From: Cladocopium goreaui | Taxonomy: Eukaryota; Sar; Dinophyceae; Suessiales; Symbiodiniaceae | DNA length: 64,000 nt | Direction of reading: 5' to 3' | NCBI GenBank assembly: GCA_947184155.2 | Contig: CAMXCT020001680.1 | Location: forward strand, 519,001-583,000 | In this document: positions 28,214-34,316 of the stretch, piece by piece | Position numbering within the stretch: the stretch's first letter is position 1 | Layout of the letters: each line of letters begins with the position of its first letter | The notes under the pieces: generated by a model | Database searches by the model: none | Told to the model about the DNA's origin: nothing | What the model saw: only the letters and a program-made list of their open reading frames with translations | Made by a program: the position numbers and the translations under genes

Positions 28214-31200
28214 CATCTATCTATCTATCTATCTATCTAGCTCCTTTAAAATCTAAAAGTTACATCAAATTTGGGCATTTTCATTGCCAATCTATCTATC
28301 TACCTATCTGTCTATCTATCTACCTATCTGTCTCTCTATCAATGTAATACCTTTCTTTCTTTCTATTGATCTATCTTTCAATCTATTTATCTAATATCGT
28401 GCTTTCTTCCTTCCTTTCATTCTTCCTTCCTTTATTTTCTTCTTTCTTGCTGTCTATCTATCTATCGTTGTAAATTTCCTCTTGGTTTGGGTTTTGCAAA
28501 AAAAACTCAAGTCTGTGAGAACCGATTTCTTTCTTGTGTTTGGGCTTCCAACTTTGGCACTCCCAAGGCAATTTGGACAACTCTTTGCAGTTGAAATCTA
28601 TATATTTTTGTATGACAGCAATAGGTCCGCAATGTTTCTATGGTTTGACTTCCGTTTGTATGGTTTGTCTTTCTCACTCCCAGGAATTACCCAGCAGTTT
28701 TTGGACTACCACCCAAGGTCCCCAGTGCAGCTACAGGTCAATCATTTGAATCACAAGATCTGGCTCAGACTTGTTTTCAAAGCCCGCGCAAATGCAAATG
28801 TCAATTGTCAAACATAACTACCTGCAACTTCATTGTCTGGTTGTCCCTCGTGATCACTCCGAACTTGAACTCATCTGGGAACAACGGGGTGATCACCGTC
28901 AGCCTTCCCTGAGCCTGGTCTTCGAAAACCCCTGTGCCCAATGCCAATCGCATCCGTTCCGCGAAAGCAGCGTCTGAGCTCAGTGGTGTGATCCTGAAAC
29001 AAGACTCAAAGTGCATCAATTTTTTGTTGGAACTTAGACTCAAACATCTACAAAGTTTGAATTTAATTTCAACTCAGGCTCGTCTCCAACTGCACATCCT
29101 CAGGTTTGAAGGAAGGAAACCACTGGTTCATCTCATCACTGCTCATCAATGGACTCTTCCACATCTTCATGAATGGCTTCTGTGACCGCGACATTGGGTG
29201 CGACATTGGGACAGATGACAGGTGACAGGTGACAGATGACAGGTGACAAATGGCCTATATAGATCTTCTCAATGGCTGCGTGGCAAATTCAAATGCAACA
29301 TCCAAAAGCATTCATAAACAAAACATCCAACATCTCAAACATCCAAAACATCAAATGACAGTGACAAACTTGGCATCGGAATCAAAGCTGCTGGGTCACG
29401 TGACCATAATGCATTAACCTAAGTTCAGAGCAGGCCACTGACACAAAACAGATTCAGAATGGTCATGGGAAGGTTGAAACTGCATGAATTTGACTTGTAA
29501 TTTTCTTCTTGGGGGGGGATGGCACTTTTTTCCCATGAGGGGGATGTTAAATTTAAAAGGGCATCCTCTCTGGGCATTGCTGAGCCAGCTACGTCGCATG
29601 AGGATGGCTGATTCTCCTGTGAAGCCATCCTAGCAGTGGCTTGGCCAACAAATATGGTGAAGTGATGGCATCACTGTCTATCATTTTTTGTGGCATTGTG
29701 ACATGAATTCATAAAAACAAATGCTTTGCTGAAGTAACATTCTGTGGTATCGTTTGGTTTCTTATTGTAAATGCCCACAGCTGCATCCCCTCAGACTGAA
29801 ATGACAATCACTTCCTTTTTTCCAAATGGTGCGCTGGCCTTGCCCAAAGAAGTCTGCATCACCAATGGCAGGGCCAACATAGCAGGCCAAAAAGCAGGAA
29901 TCAGGAGATGGCTTTCCTTTTAAACATTTTAGGTTACAGTGAGTGGCTTTCCACTGACATAGAATATAGGTTGGCTGTCAGTGGGACGCACTAGTGGATG
30001 ACAGGTGACAGGTGAGTTTCTAATGTAACAAGTTGTGGCAGTAAGTGACAGGCGACTTTCCATTAGTATCATGTGGACTAACATTGACTGATGGTTTGCC
30101 ATTAAGAAGTAGTAGGTGCAAAAGGTAGCAGGTGAAGCAATTACAGGTGATCATTGGAACAGTTTGAAGTGACTTTCCATGATTAAAGTTTTCCTGAAAC
30201 CATTGTATTTGTTTCAAATGCTGCATCAAAAAGAACTATCAAGAGACTTGTTGAATTTCACAACAAACTATCTTAATGCATCATTTGCCTTCTGGCCAAT
30301 ATAAAATATGACAAGTTGACAGGTAAACCACGTGCTTGACTTTGAGTTTGTGAAGTTCATGCCACATGTTGAAAGTCTGATGTTAAAAAAGGGAGGAAGA
30401 TGTGTGGGCAAAAAACAGAAGCATGTGTGAATGCAAGTGTGAATTTGCTAGGTTGCGCATACATGTCCATTGTACCGGAAATCAAATTCAATACCTTCAT
30501 GTCACTTCCTACTTCTTCTTGTGGCTGTTTTGGGGTATGGAGACTTAAAAACATACACATATAAATATATATTTGCATATTCAGCATTGATATCTATATA
30601 TATATGTATATTTATATTTTCATATAAATATAATATATCATATATATATATTTATATATATTATAAATTATATCATATATATATACATATATATATATAT
30701 ATTTATTTTATATCATGTATATACATATATATTATACATATTTATATTATTATATTTACATAAATATAACTATTTTTCCATATATATATACATATATATA
30801 TATTTATTTTTTTATATGTATAACTATATATTGTGTGTACTGACAGGGAAACAATAGGTGGTAGGTGACTTGGTATAATACTTGTGTGTGGGGAATGCCA
30901 GAACTATTTACGTTGCCATACACATTTGTTAGGTAGTAAGTACATTCAAAAGCCTCTATATTGTAGATATCTTTTGCATAGTCCTTGTGTAGAGCTTACC
31001 ATCCATGGTAGAAATCTTTACATGGTCCTTGCACAAAGCTTGCCATCTTACCATCCAATCCATGGTAGAGTTCTTTTTTTTTTAACCAGAGTCCTTGCAT
31101 AGAGCAAATCCATTGTAGAGATCTTTTGCAGAGTCCTAGTGTAGAGCTTACCATCCATGGTAGAAATCTTTACATGGTCCTTGCACAAAGCTTGCCATCT

Positions 31201-33785
31201 TACCATCCAATCCATGGTAGAGTTTTTTTTTTACCAGAGTCCTTGCATAGAGCAAATCCATTGTAGAGATCTTTTGCAGAATCCTTGCATAGAGCTTTCC
31301 ATACGTCACTTTAACCTCTGATGGCATTAAATACTTGCACCACTTGAAATGAAGACCCAGTCTGGTATTTGCAAGGGCATCTCGGCTGGAACTTTCCATA
31401 CGGCTGATAACTTCCTGATGGCCGAAGTAGCACCGTAATAATAGGAGCTTTTGGCATGCCAGGGCCACAGTGAAAGCACCAAATGCAAATGAAATACCCA
31501 AATGCCCTGGCACTGGCTTCTAGGTAATTTTGCGATGGCGATCCAGTTGTTTTCCTCCAGCTGGCCCCCAGCTGGCGCTGCTGAACTTGCCAGGACGAGA
31601 CTATCCGTGTGGCCGTGTTGAGCATCACAGCTGCTGGAACGGGCTTGACCCTGACGGTCAGGGTCTTGGAGATGGACGCAGTTTTGGCCGCACAATCGTG
31701 GATGTCCATTGATATGAAGCAATATGTCTCTAAAATTCTTTGAACATATTAATGCTCTACAGATATTTTGTACACATACTTCTACTACACATGTTCATAC
31801 CCAGAAGATCCATGTATGGTATATATGCTAACATTTGGGGTATATTGATGGTAAATGTTACCATATATAGCAGCACCATGGATCCTATGGGATATGGATA
31901 TATTGCGATTCAGAAACTTTCCCCGATTCAGAAACTCCGATTCAGAAACTCCAAGGATTCAAGAAACTCCTGGTTGTCCCGATTCAGAAACTCCTGGTTG
32001 TCCCTGCCAAGGCGGCACAGACCATTGTCTTCGCGGAATTGTATTGGGTTCCTCCGCTCAGATGGTGGTTCTGAAAGCCACGACAGGATGGATGGGTAGC
32101 GAACAGCAAGCAATGACCTGGCAACAGATTTCAGCACGTAGAAAAATATGGGGATGGGTCAAAAGCCTGGTACCTAGTGAACCCCAAAATAGCTGGTAAA
32201 TGGATGTTCATCCCACTAAAAATGTATCTATAGGTATTGACCCATACCCATATCCATTTATCCATTGAATGATCATAGAAAAACAGTACTAAAAACTGTT
32301 GTTCCCATTTGACATGTGAAAAAACTCGATGGCCAGGTTCGACTCCCGTTCGAACGTACTTTTTTCACCATGGGGAAGGATCAACCAGGGTTCTAAACAT
32401 CGAAAATTTGGGCGCCGAGAGATTGGGGCCCCCCATGAAATGAACATCATAAGCTGAACCACGACGTCGCTATGATTTTCATATATTTTCATGATTGTGG
32501 CTTTGGCGCAAATCTCAACTCATGGATACTCGGAAAGTTGGGTGCCCAACCTCATAGCTGGCCATACATCCCAGGTTTAAGGATGGCTATTGCAAGAGAC
32601 CCCCCTCGATTTAAATGGTTAAACACCACGATTTCCAAGGTGTTTTTGGGTGATTGCTATAATCCTAGAATTCGTTCAAGGGAACATCTACAATAGCCGC
32701 TGTAGATTTCTTGCAAATCCATATGAAGTCATTGTTTTAAATGGTTTTAATACGTAGTACGACGTATGTCTTAATCCTCCTTTTCGCTGGCCTAGACTCC
32801 TCCATTTCTGTGGCTTAAACCAGGTTCCGGGACAGATCCAGCAAGCAGAGGATCGCGCGCATCGCATTGGACAGCGCGACAGCGTCACGGTGCAGAAAGG
32901 GACTGGTTGGGGATCACCATGGGAATCAGCAATTCATTGGAGAATAGGACATCAATATCCAATCAACTGGGTTTATATAACCAAATATATATATATATAT
33001 ATATCCATCATATTTTTAGTTGTTGATTTATATAACCAAAAAAAATATTGATCTGCGTTGCTTCTGTAAAGTTATACTATGTTATACAATAGTATAAATA
33101 TTATTGGATTTACGCTACGGGATCATATCATAGTTTCCGAACATTTCCATGGAATTTCCACAAACCAAGTTGGAGTGATTGGAAATCATGGGATTTTTTA
33201 AGACCAATAGTTTTTGTGTTTTTTGTTGCTGGGAAAGAACTAACATATCCCAGTAATTGATAGATTACATAACTACAACCATGTCTTTCGCTGGGGGGAT
33301 AACTTCAATGGAGACACAACAGTGAACAGTGGGTAGGAAAAATGAGCAGTTAAGTTGATGAATGTAAGTAGTGCATATGGTATATTAATGTATATGATAG
33401 TGGGGAAATATTAGACATCGTGTGGAAACATGGCCATGGAAAAATTGCCATTTACAAGCATGTTGCATGGTGATTCTTGACGTTCATCCCTAGCTTCAAC
33501 AAGTGAATTCTATAGCATCCCAAGTTGTGATGATTCAAATACAGTACCCTCTGGTAATTTAACATAGCTATTGAAAATGGCCATTTATAGTTGATTTACC
33601 CATTGAACATGGTGATTTTCCATGGTTATGTTAGTTTACCAGAGGGTACTACTTTACGAGGACCTTCCATGTTAAAAAAATGTAGGTCAACATCATCAAC
33701 ATCCCAACTTCGGTTGCAGGTGCACTATTTGATTGCCAAGAAAACCTTGGATGAAGTGCTATTCCAGACTCTGGAAAAGAAGACC
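4939..33785 (+). CDS. SNF2-family ATPase, SMARCAL1/ZRANB3-like annealing helicase (multi-exon gene, overall span)
   Basis: Consecutive + strand exons encode a SNF2/DEAD-like ATPase core in the right order. Lobe 1: LPYQK; Walker A (GDEMGLGKT); [31 protein letters not shown]. Linker: [12 protein letters not shown] and [18 protein letters not shown]. Lobe 2: [51 protein letters not shown]. The 'EWPLLVVxPSSLRF', '[10 protein letters not shown]' and 'VFAELYW' signatures are those of SMARCAL1/ZRANB3 proteins. In animals these reanneal RPA-coated single strands and remodel stalled forks; nuclear action here is inferred from the family. No HARP domain or zinc finger was identified, so which subtype is open. 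Splice phases match across most joins and several donors are GC. One stretch after IDG was not found. Introns contain family A, B and C elements, a 1.4-kb satellite and the 11-kb transposon. Confidence 0.85.
5619..5696 (+). CDS. Helicase exon: Walker A
   Basis: After cctgacag the frame reads [19 protein letters not shown] then [16 protein letters not shown] is the nucleotide-binding motif I of SNF2 ATPases. 78 bp, phase 0 at both ends, donor gtgccc. Confidence 0.92.
6182..6285. mobile_element. Family A short TIR element
   Basis: TACCCTCTGGTAATTTAACAT at the left, complementary CGTTAAATTACCAGAGGGTA at the right, core aaatcacaatttttcatggg and actataaatggcca. About 104 bp; TA at both ends may be the target duplication. 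Confidence 0.88.
6626..6652 (+). CDS. Helicase micro-exon: ALLLAAQFK
   Basis: 27 bp between ggcaag and a GC donor (gcgccg). ALLLAAQFK fits exactly between GKTLQ and DEWPLL, as in 'LQAIxLAAxF' of the family. Phase 0 on both sides. Confidence 0.75.
6910..7015 (+). CDS. Helicase exon: motif Ia ([15 protein letters not shown])
   Basis: After ggctttag the frame reads [20 protein letters not shown], very close to SMARCAL1/ZRANB3. The open frame runs on to a gtaag donor at 7016. The true donor may be earlier, after WRDQ, because the tail ([12 protein letters not shown]) has no clear family match. Confidence 0.85.
7572..7601 (+). CDS. Possible helicase exon with WLP motif
   Basis: One frame reads LKHWLPV, resembling the 'xxWLP' that follows 'RFxWxxQ' in the family. 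Phase with the neighbours is not resolved and boundaries are approximate. Confidence 0.35.
7683..7739 (+). CDS. Helicase exon: [19 protein letters not shown]
   Basis: 19 codons between acaag and a gtgtga donor. The position and phase (0/0) lead straight into VVTYDLLRR, as expected for the segment between motifs Ia and II. Confidence 0.6.
8017..8074 (+). CDS. Helicase exon: [15 protein letters not shown]
   Basis: Matches the 'xIVSYDLLxxL' stretch of the family upstream of motif II. Acceptor cctgag, donor gttcct. It leaves phase 1, completed by the first two bases of the next exon. Confidence 0.8.
8743..8763. mobile_element. Family A left end fragment
   Basis: taccctctggtgaattcacag is only the left TIR; no matching right end was seen nearby. 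Confidence 0.4.
8913..8959 (+). CDS. Helicase exon: motif II (DESQSIK)
   Basis: Reads [16 protein letters not shown] across the junction. DESQ is the Walker B box (DESH in animal homologues). GC donor (gctttc). Phase agrees with the previous exon. Confidence 0.88.
9171..9221 (+). CDS. Helicase exon between motifs II and III
   Basis: After agctccag the frame reads [17 protein letters not shown], then a GC donor. It resembles 'xxRTKAVxxLxxxA' preceding 'RxxLLSGTP'. Phase 0/0. Confidence 0.7.
9571..9595 (+). CDS. Helicase exon: motif III start (AARRVLLLS)
   Basis: 25 bp encoding AARRVLLL plus the first base of a Ser codon, with a GC donor (gcccgg). The next exon begins gtggtacacct, completing S-G-T-P. 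This split of LLLSGTP explains the apparent 'LLLSPG' of the unspliced frame. Confidence 0.78.
9839..9888 (+). CDS. Helicase exon: [14 protein letters not shown]
   Basis: After ggctaag, [16 protein letters not shown] continues motif III and matches 'SGTPAxSRPxELYxQ'. The end before a GC donor is inferred; the frame stops soon after. Confidence 0.8.
10377..10513 (+). CDS. Helicase exon: [17 protein letters not shown]
   Basis: Core frame [25 protein letters not shown] matches the 'xxxPxxFPxxxxFxxRYC' segment after motif III. The acceptor (ttacag at 10371-10376) and donor are the nearest plausible ones. The first 17 codons have no family support, so the exon may start nearer 10425. Confidence 0.65.
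10866..10933 (+). CDS. Helicase exon: [11 protein letters not shown]
   Basis: Frame [22 protein letters not shown] matches the conserved 'W..xG..xxxEL' of SMARCAL1-like proteins. It leaves phase 1 before gtccgg, and the next exon completes a Cys codon. Confidence 0.75.
11145..11306. mobile_element. Chimeric family A (left) / family B (right) element
   Basis: Left half: taccctctggttatgactaac and the atggcccatagaaatagatgg core. It switches at ttttccatttcatatatgg to the right half of family B (cttcccaactgactttcata, tttttcagaggggttg, accaccaaccag). It has no matching TIR pair. Confidence 0.7.
11610..12000. repeat. About 390-bp TATA/ATTATA tract
   Basis: Almost pure A/T with many self-complementary stretches. 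It lies in the helicase intron before the [10 protein letters not shown] exon. Confidence 0.88.
12418..12469 (+). CDS. Helicase exon: [12 protein letters not shown]
   Basis: [18 protein letters not shown] is the signature linker of this SNF2 subfamily. Acceptor cgtcacag, donor gtcggt. The final Gln codon is completed by the next exon. Confidence 0.9.
12741..12795 (+). CDS. Helicase exon: [18 protein letters not shown]
   Basis: Directly continues 'DVLxxLPPKxR'. Acceptor gcacgag. The donor is probably gatgga (GA) or lies close by. The phase fits the preceding exon. Confidence 0.85.
12875..12961. mobile_element. Family A element with internal deletion
   Basis: Left end taccctccagtaaactaacat, family core aaatcactatttttaatggg, right end accagagtgta. 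The agctatgttaaatt part of the right TIR is missing. Confidence 0.72.
13154..13189 (+). CDS. Possible helicase linker exon ([12 protein letters not shown])
   Basis: 36 bp, acceptor tgccag, donor gtgacc, phase 0/0. It encodes a short charged helix fitting the variable region between LPPKRR and LFRMTAE. No motif confirms it. Confidence 0.45.
13481..13576. mobile_element. Family C short TIR element
   Basis: atgggtatggatcaatacct, gatgaacatccatttaccag, gatgttcaccaggggtac. It shares order and words with 40119-40226 and, inverted, with 32150-32251. Confidence 0.65.
13703..13740 (+). CDS. Possible helicase linker exon
   Basis: 38 bp between gatccag and a consensus-like gtaagg donor, reading [12 protein letters not shown] in the expected phase. 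It is supported only by splice signals and position. Confidence 0.35.
13803..13903. mobile_element. Family B short TIR element
   Basis: ctgcttggtggtttcaaacat, then attttccatatatgggat, cccaactgacgaagtcat, tttttcagaggggtaggt, ataccaccag. Confidence 0.75.
14541..14591 (+). CDS. Helicase exon: LFRMTAE
   Basis: [16 protein letters not shown] matches the 'LFxxTAxAK' element at the start of lobe 2. Donor gtggtg. The AKLEAVLEY exon follows in phase. The acceptor is uncertain (cgcgag at about 14533 or gggag at about 14550). Confidence 0.78.
15312..15415. mobile_element. Family A short TIR element
   Basis: Intact left and right TIRs with the 'tggaaaatcaccatttttaa' core and 'tataaatggccattttcaat'. Confidence 0.9.
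15557..15671. mobile_element. Diverged family A element
   Basis: Left end degenerate (tacccgttaccggtaatgac). The rest, ctaacatagctattgaacat through aaccagagggta, is typical. A poly-T interrupts the right arm. It lies only about 140 bp from the previous copy. Confidence 0.7.
16242..16268 (+). CDS. Helicase micro-exon: AKLEAVLEY
   Basis: 27 bp after tcaag. AKLEAVLEY follows TAE and precedes VAHLL, as in 'TAxAKxPAVxEYVxxLL'. Phase 0/0, donor gtgggg. Confidence 0.78.
16557..16599 (+). CDS. Helicase exon: [14 protein letters not shown] (motif IV)
   Basis: After gccgag reads [14 protein letters not shown], equivalent to 'ESGxKFLVFAHH'. It leaves phase 1 before gtcgga. Confidence 0.85.
16965..17013. 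repeat. 11-bp tandem repeat (AATAAGGCATC)
   Basis: Four clean copies plus partials, immediately upstream of the HHHLVLD micro-exon. Confidence 0.85.
17042..17064 (+). CDS. Helicase micro-exon: GHHHLVLD
   Basis: 23 bp after gccag. With the previous base it reads GHHHLVLD, matching 'AHHxxVLDA'. GC donor (gcccgg). Confidence 0.75.
17164..17280. mobile_element. Family A short TIR element, subfamily 2
   Basis: taccctctggttatttaaca left and tgttaaataaccagagggta right, perfect inverted ends of about 29 bp including ctatggaaaat / attttccatgg. Confidence 0.9.
17574..17616 (+). CDS. Helicase exon: [15 protein letters not shown]
   Basis: [14 protein letters not shown] plus one base of Arg. Matches 'xLxxxLxxxxxxxIRIDG'. 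Acceptor tttgag, donor gtggct. Confidence 0.82.
17990..19440. repeat. Heptamer satellite, about 1.45 kb (CACTCCA/CACTTTA/CACTCTA)
   Basis: About 200 degenerate copies of a 7-bp unit with fixed ACACT and a variable YY/TT/CT step. The 534-codon open frame through it is a by-product: a 7-bp unit reads as a repeating 7-residue peptide (TLHTPHS-like) with no stops. It sits in a helicase intron. It is not the dinoflagellate telomere repeat. Confidence 0.9.
19635..19650 (+). CDS. Helicase micro-exon: RIDGHT (motif V start)
   Basis: After ttccag, gt completes the Arg codon of the previous exon and ATCGATGGG gives IDG, the conserved IDG of lobe 2. It is followed by cacac and gtgagg, which is read here as donor. 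Downstream bases could encode REALRRLNG but only in a shifted frame. Confidence 0.65.
20530..20737 (+). repeat. Left terminal inverted repeat of the 11-kb element
   Basis: Begins CTAGAAGCCAGTGCC. It contains gttatcagccgtatggaaagt, which recurs just inside at about 20735. Pairs with 31313-31523 in inverse orientation. Confidence 0.88.
21298..21483 (-). CDS. Last exon of the transposon gene
   Basis: After tttttgcag (minus strand) the frame reads [19 protein letters not shown], continues through an acidic segment ([13 protein letters not shown]) and ends VEQDLQ-stop. It follows the main exon after an intron of roughly 185 bp. No domain. Confidence 0.5.
   Translation of the reverse strand, partial: QSAYQSQSPVPVNLNPFRQTAPRPIRIVQTDGSHHDAADVEDDAECVVMRQNGIEVEQDLQ
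21298..29628 (-). CDS. Transposon-encoded DUF7869-like/DDE-type protein, multi-exon gene (overall span)
   Basis: Minus-strand open segments with protein-like composition run from a possible start Met at 29626-29628 ([19 protein letters not shown]) to a stop at 21298-21300. They are separated by introns with GT donors and AG acceptors. The largest exon holds the recognisable domain. It is the only clear minus-strand coding in the window and lies entirely inside the inverted repeats, so it is probably the element's own gene. Function as a transposase is inferred from the D-D-D arrangement and the location. Some intermediate exon boundaries are tentative and further exons may be missed between 25630 and 28820. 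Confidence 0.65.
21669..23259 (-). CDS. Main exon: DUF7869-like / DDE-fold domain
   Basis: Acceptor ttgaatctag, then [13 protein letters not shown]. In the 534-residue frame (counted from Met at 23238) I see CDQC (157-160, a possible zinc site), RSDGLDQAK (Asp 229/232), [15 protein letters not shown] (Asp 310) and [13 protein letters not shown] (Asp 352). This D...LDN..xNKN...GHTHxxxD pattern is that of DUF7869 proteins, common in dinoflagellate and fungal genomes, and resembles an RNase H-fold DDE catalytic triad. The frame stays open to 21634, but a gt inside HLEL|VLS at about 21669 is a plausible donor to the last exon. The frame has no internal stop, so the copy may be young. Confidence 0.75.
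23338..23569 (-). CDS. Exon of transposon gene ([16 protein letters not shown]...)
   Basis: Acceptor aaagcag and donor gtgatgcc, 78 bp from the main exon. It encodes [20 protein letters not shown], a [14 protein letters not shown] segment and [10 protein letters not shown]. Protein-like, no named domain. The short clean intron to the main exon supports the model. Confidence 0.65.
23815..24117 (-). CDS. Exon of transposon gene ([15 protein letters not shown]...)
   Basis: Acceptor acacag, donor gtgctt. Encodes [20 protein letters not shown], a hydrophilic helical region, and ends [18 protein letters not shown]. No domain recognised. Confidence 0.6.
24400..24765 (-). CDS. Exon of transposon gene ([17 protein letters not shown]...)
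   Basis: Open frame with protein-like content: [52 protein letters not shown]. Acceptor gacctgag. The 3' boundary is approximate, near 24400. Confidence 0.55.
24800..24992 (-). CDS. Exon of transposon gene ([16 protein letters not shown]...)
   Basis: Open minus-strand frame [20 protein letters not shown] continuing to [18 protein letters not shown]. Another frame is also open, so frame and ends are tentative. Confidence 0.4.
25290..25610 (-). CDS. One or two exons of transposon gene
   Basis: Two protein-like stretches, [20 protein letters not shown] and [20 protein letters not shown], flank a low-complexity FNFNFTFK segment that is probably a short intron (25440-25475). No domain. Confidence 0.45.
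25715..26212. repeat. Three tandem 166-bp units with internal hairpins
   Basis: Starts at 25715, 25881 and 26047, nearly identical. Each has the palindrome gttgcaactagttgcaac and an inverted pair CCTGTCTATTT / AAATAGACAGG about 30 bp apart. It lies in an intron-like part of the 11-kb element. Confidence 0.9.
26220..27535. repeat. Minisatellite of GTAACCGAGGATCTGGGATTTGG and related units
   Basis: Mixed units: taaccgaggatctgggattt (about 24 bp) and a longer unit ggcaactcccagttaccgag plus gacacaaaacatgcccat. Larger blocks of about 150 bp are themselves repeated (for example 26610-26760, 26765-26900, 26905-27040). The 323-codon minus-strand frame (PQIPDPRL repeats) is a consequence of the unit length. 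Confidence 0.88.
27541..28823. other. Non-coding part of the 11-kb element with TCTA microsatellite
   Basis: No exon assigned. 28079-28240 and 28290-28470 carry TATC repeats with TTTC interruptions. Flanking DNA is intron-like. Confidence 0.5.
28824..29000 (-). CDS. Exon of transposon gene ([17 protein letters not shown]...)
   Basis: Minus-strand frame [20 protein letters not shown] then [20 protein letters not shown] and [16 protein letters not shown], before a gtagtt donor. Strong protein-like composition, no domain named. Confidence 0.6.
29500..29628 (-). CDS. Possible first exon of transposon gene
   Basis: The first Met at 29628 reads [20 protein letters not shown], then [19 protein letters not shown]. 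The exon end is not defined. It is the most upstream plausible coding segment on this strand within the element. Confidence 0.4.
29640..30960. other. Non-coding right part of the 11-kb element
   Basis: No exon assigned. Contains TGACAGGTGA-type words (about 29995-30060) and a long AT tract with TATA repeats (30560-30830). Confidence 0.5.
30961..31305. repeat. About 150-bp tandem units next to the right inverted repeat
   Basis: Units start at 30961, 31113 and 31261 (ttgtagagatcttttgcaga...). The full units contain tagagcttaccatccatggt and a poly-T step. The third is truncated by the inverted repeat. Confidence 0.82.
31313..31523 (-). repeat. Right terminal inverted repeat of the 11-kb element
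   Basis: Reverse complement of the left arm. It ends GGCACTGGCTTCTAG at 31523. Differences from the left arm include cgg/aagg near 31427 and a 4-bp insertion near 31358. Confidence 0.88.
31594..31656 (+). CDS. Helicase exon: [16 protein letters not shown] (motif V)
   Basis: After ttgccag reads [21 protein letters not shown]. It matches '[15 protein letters not shown]' of SMARCAL1 proteins almost exactly. Donor gtcagg, phase 0/0. It starts 70 bp past the transposon end. Confidence 0.92.
32012..32047 (+). CDS. Helicase exon: [12 protein letters not shown]
   Basis: 12 codons between gccaag and donor gttcct. VFAELYW is diagnostic of the SMARCAL1/ZRANB3 group. Phase 0/0. Confidence 0.92.
32150..32251. 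mobile_element. Family C short TIR element (inverse orientation)
   Basis: ggggatgggtcaaaagcctg, cctagtgaaccccaaaatag, ggatgttcatcccactaaaa, taggtattgacccatacccа-type end; inverse of the 40119 copy. It lies between the VFAELYW and motif VI exons. Confidence 0.7.
32824..32889 (+). CDS. Helicase exon: [11 protein letters not shown] (motif VI)
   Basis: [22 protein letters not shown] after aaccag, donor gtgcag. Contains the arginine-finger motif VI. Confidence 0.95.
33545..33648. mobile_element. Family A short TIR element
   Basis: taccctctggtaatttaaca left and ttagtttaccagagggta right. It lies in the intron just before the last recognised helicase exon, in the opposite internal orientation to 6182. 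Confidence 0.9.
33720..33785 (+). CDS. Helicase exon: [15 protein letters not shown]
   Basis: [22 protein letters not shown], corresponding to 'xxYLxAxxTxDDxLWxxxxxK', the end of the ATPase core. Acceptor gttgcag, donor gtgagc. The C-terminal remainder of the protein lies downstream and is not identified with confidence. Confidence 0.9.
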
Positions 33786-34136
33786 GTGAGCAGGGGACCA
33801 CGGCGTTTCAGTCATGGCTGAAGTGATCAGGAAAATGAGATAGACGGGGTTGGAGTCGATAATTCTGGATGTAGGTTTAGAACAGAACCAACTGGTTTTA
33901 GAGGAGTCAAGGATGAATTTATAATGACCTTTGGGAGGCATAGGACTGACTGGGTTGGGAATGCACAGATTTTTGCATGACACGAAGGCAGTCCTGTGGT
34001 TGGAAACGAATTGTATCAACGAGTCATGATGCGGATTTGGAGACATATCCATTATTGGTGGTATGACAGTGAATGATGTAGTTTAGATTTTCATTTCCAC
34101 ATCTCCATAATTGGCATAATTAGTTTTGATATTCAG

Positions 34137-34275
34137 GCTCATCCTCATCCTCATCCTCATCCTCATCCTCATCCTCATCATCATCATCATCATAATCATC
34201 ATCATCAACATCTACATATATCTACATCAACATCTACATCAACATCAACATCTACATCAACATCTACATCTATAT
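34137..34275. repeat. TCATCC / CATCAT / CATCTACATCAA tract
   Basis: Pyrimidine-rich hexamer and trinucleotide repeats ending about 35 bp before the cacag acceptor of the exon-like island at 34317. Confidence 0.85.
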
Positions 34276-34316
34276 AGTCCATATTGATAATGTGGTTCTT
34301 TTTCCACAGCTCGTCC

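Larger units (their letters stand above)
20530..31523. mobile_element. About 11-kb transposon with about 210-bp terminal inverted repeats
   Basis: Sequence 20530-20737 recurs, inverted, at 31313-31523, both outer ends beginning CTAGAAGCCAGTGCC. The arms differ by a few substitutions and two small indels. Between them are a minus-strand multi-exon gene, a 166-bp tandem array, a minisatellite and AT-rich DNA. The right inner flank has about 150-bp tandem units. It is inserted in a helicase intron, 70 bp before the [10 protein letters not shown] exon. A TAATTTT word lies just outside the right end and TAATTTTTT 6 bp outside the left end. That is only a weak candidate target duplication. Confidence 0.85.

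Noticed and set aside
28079..28350. 150-codon IYLSIYLS frame
   Set aside because: TATC microsatellite.
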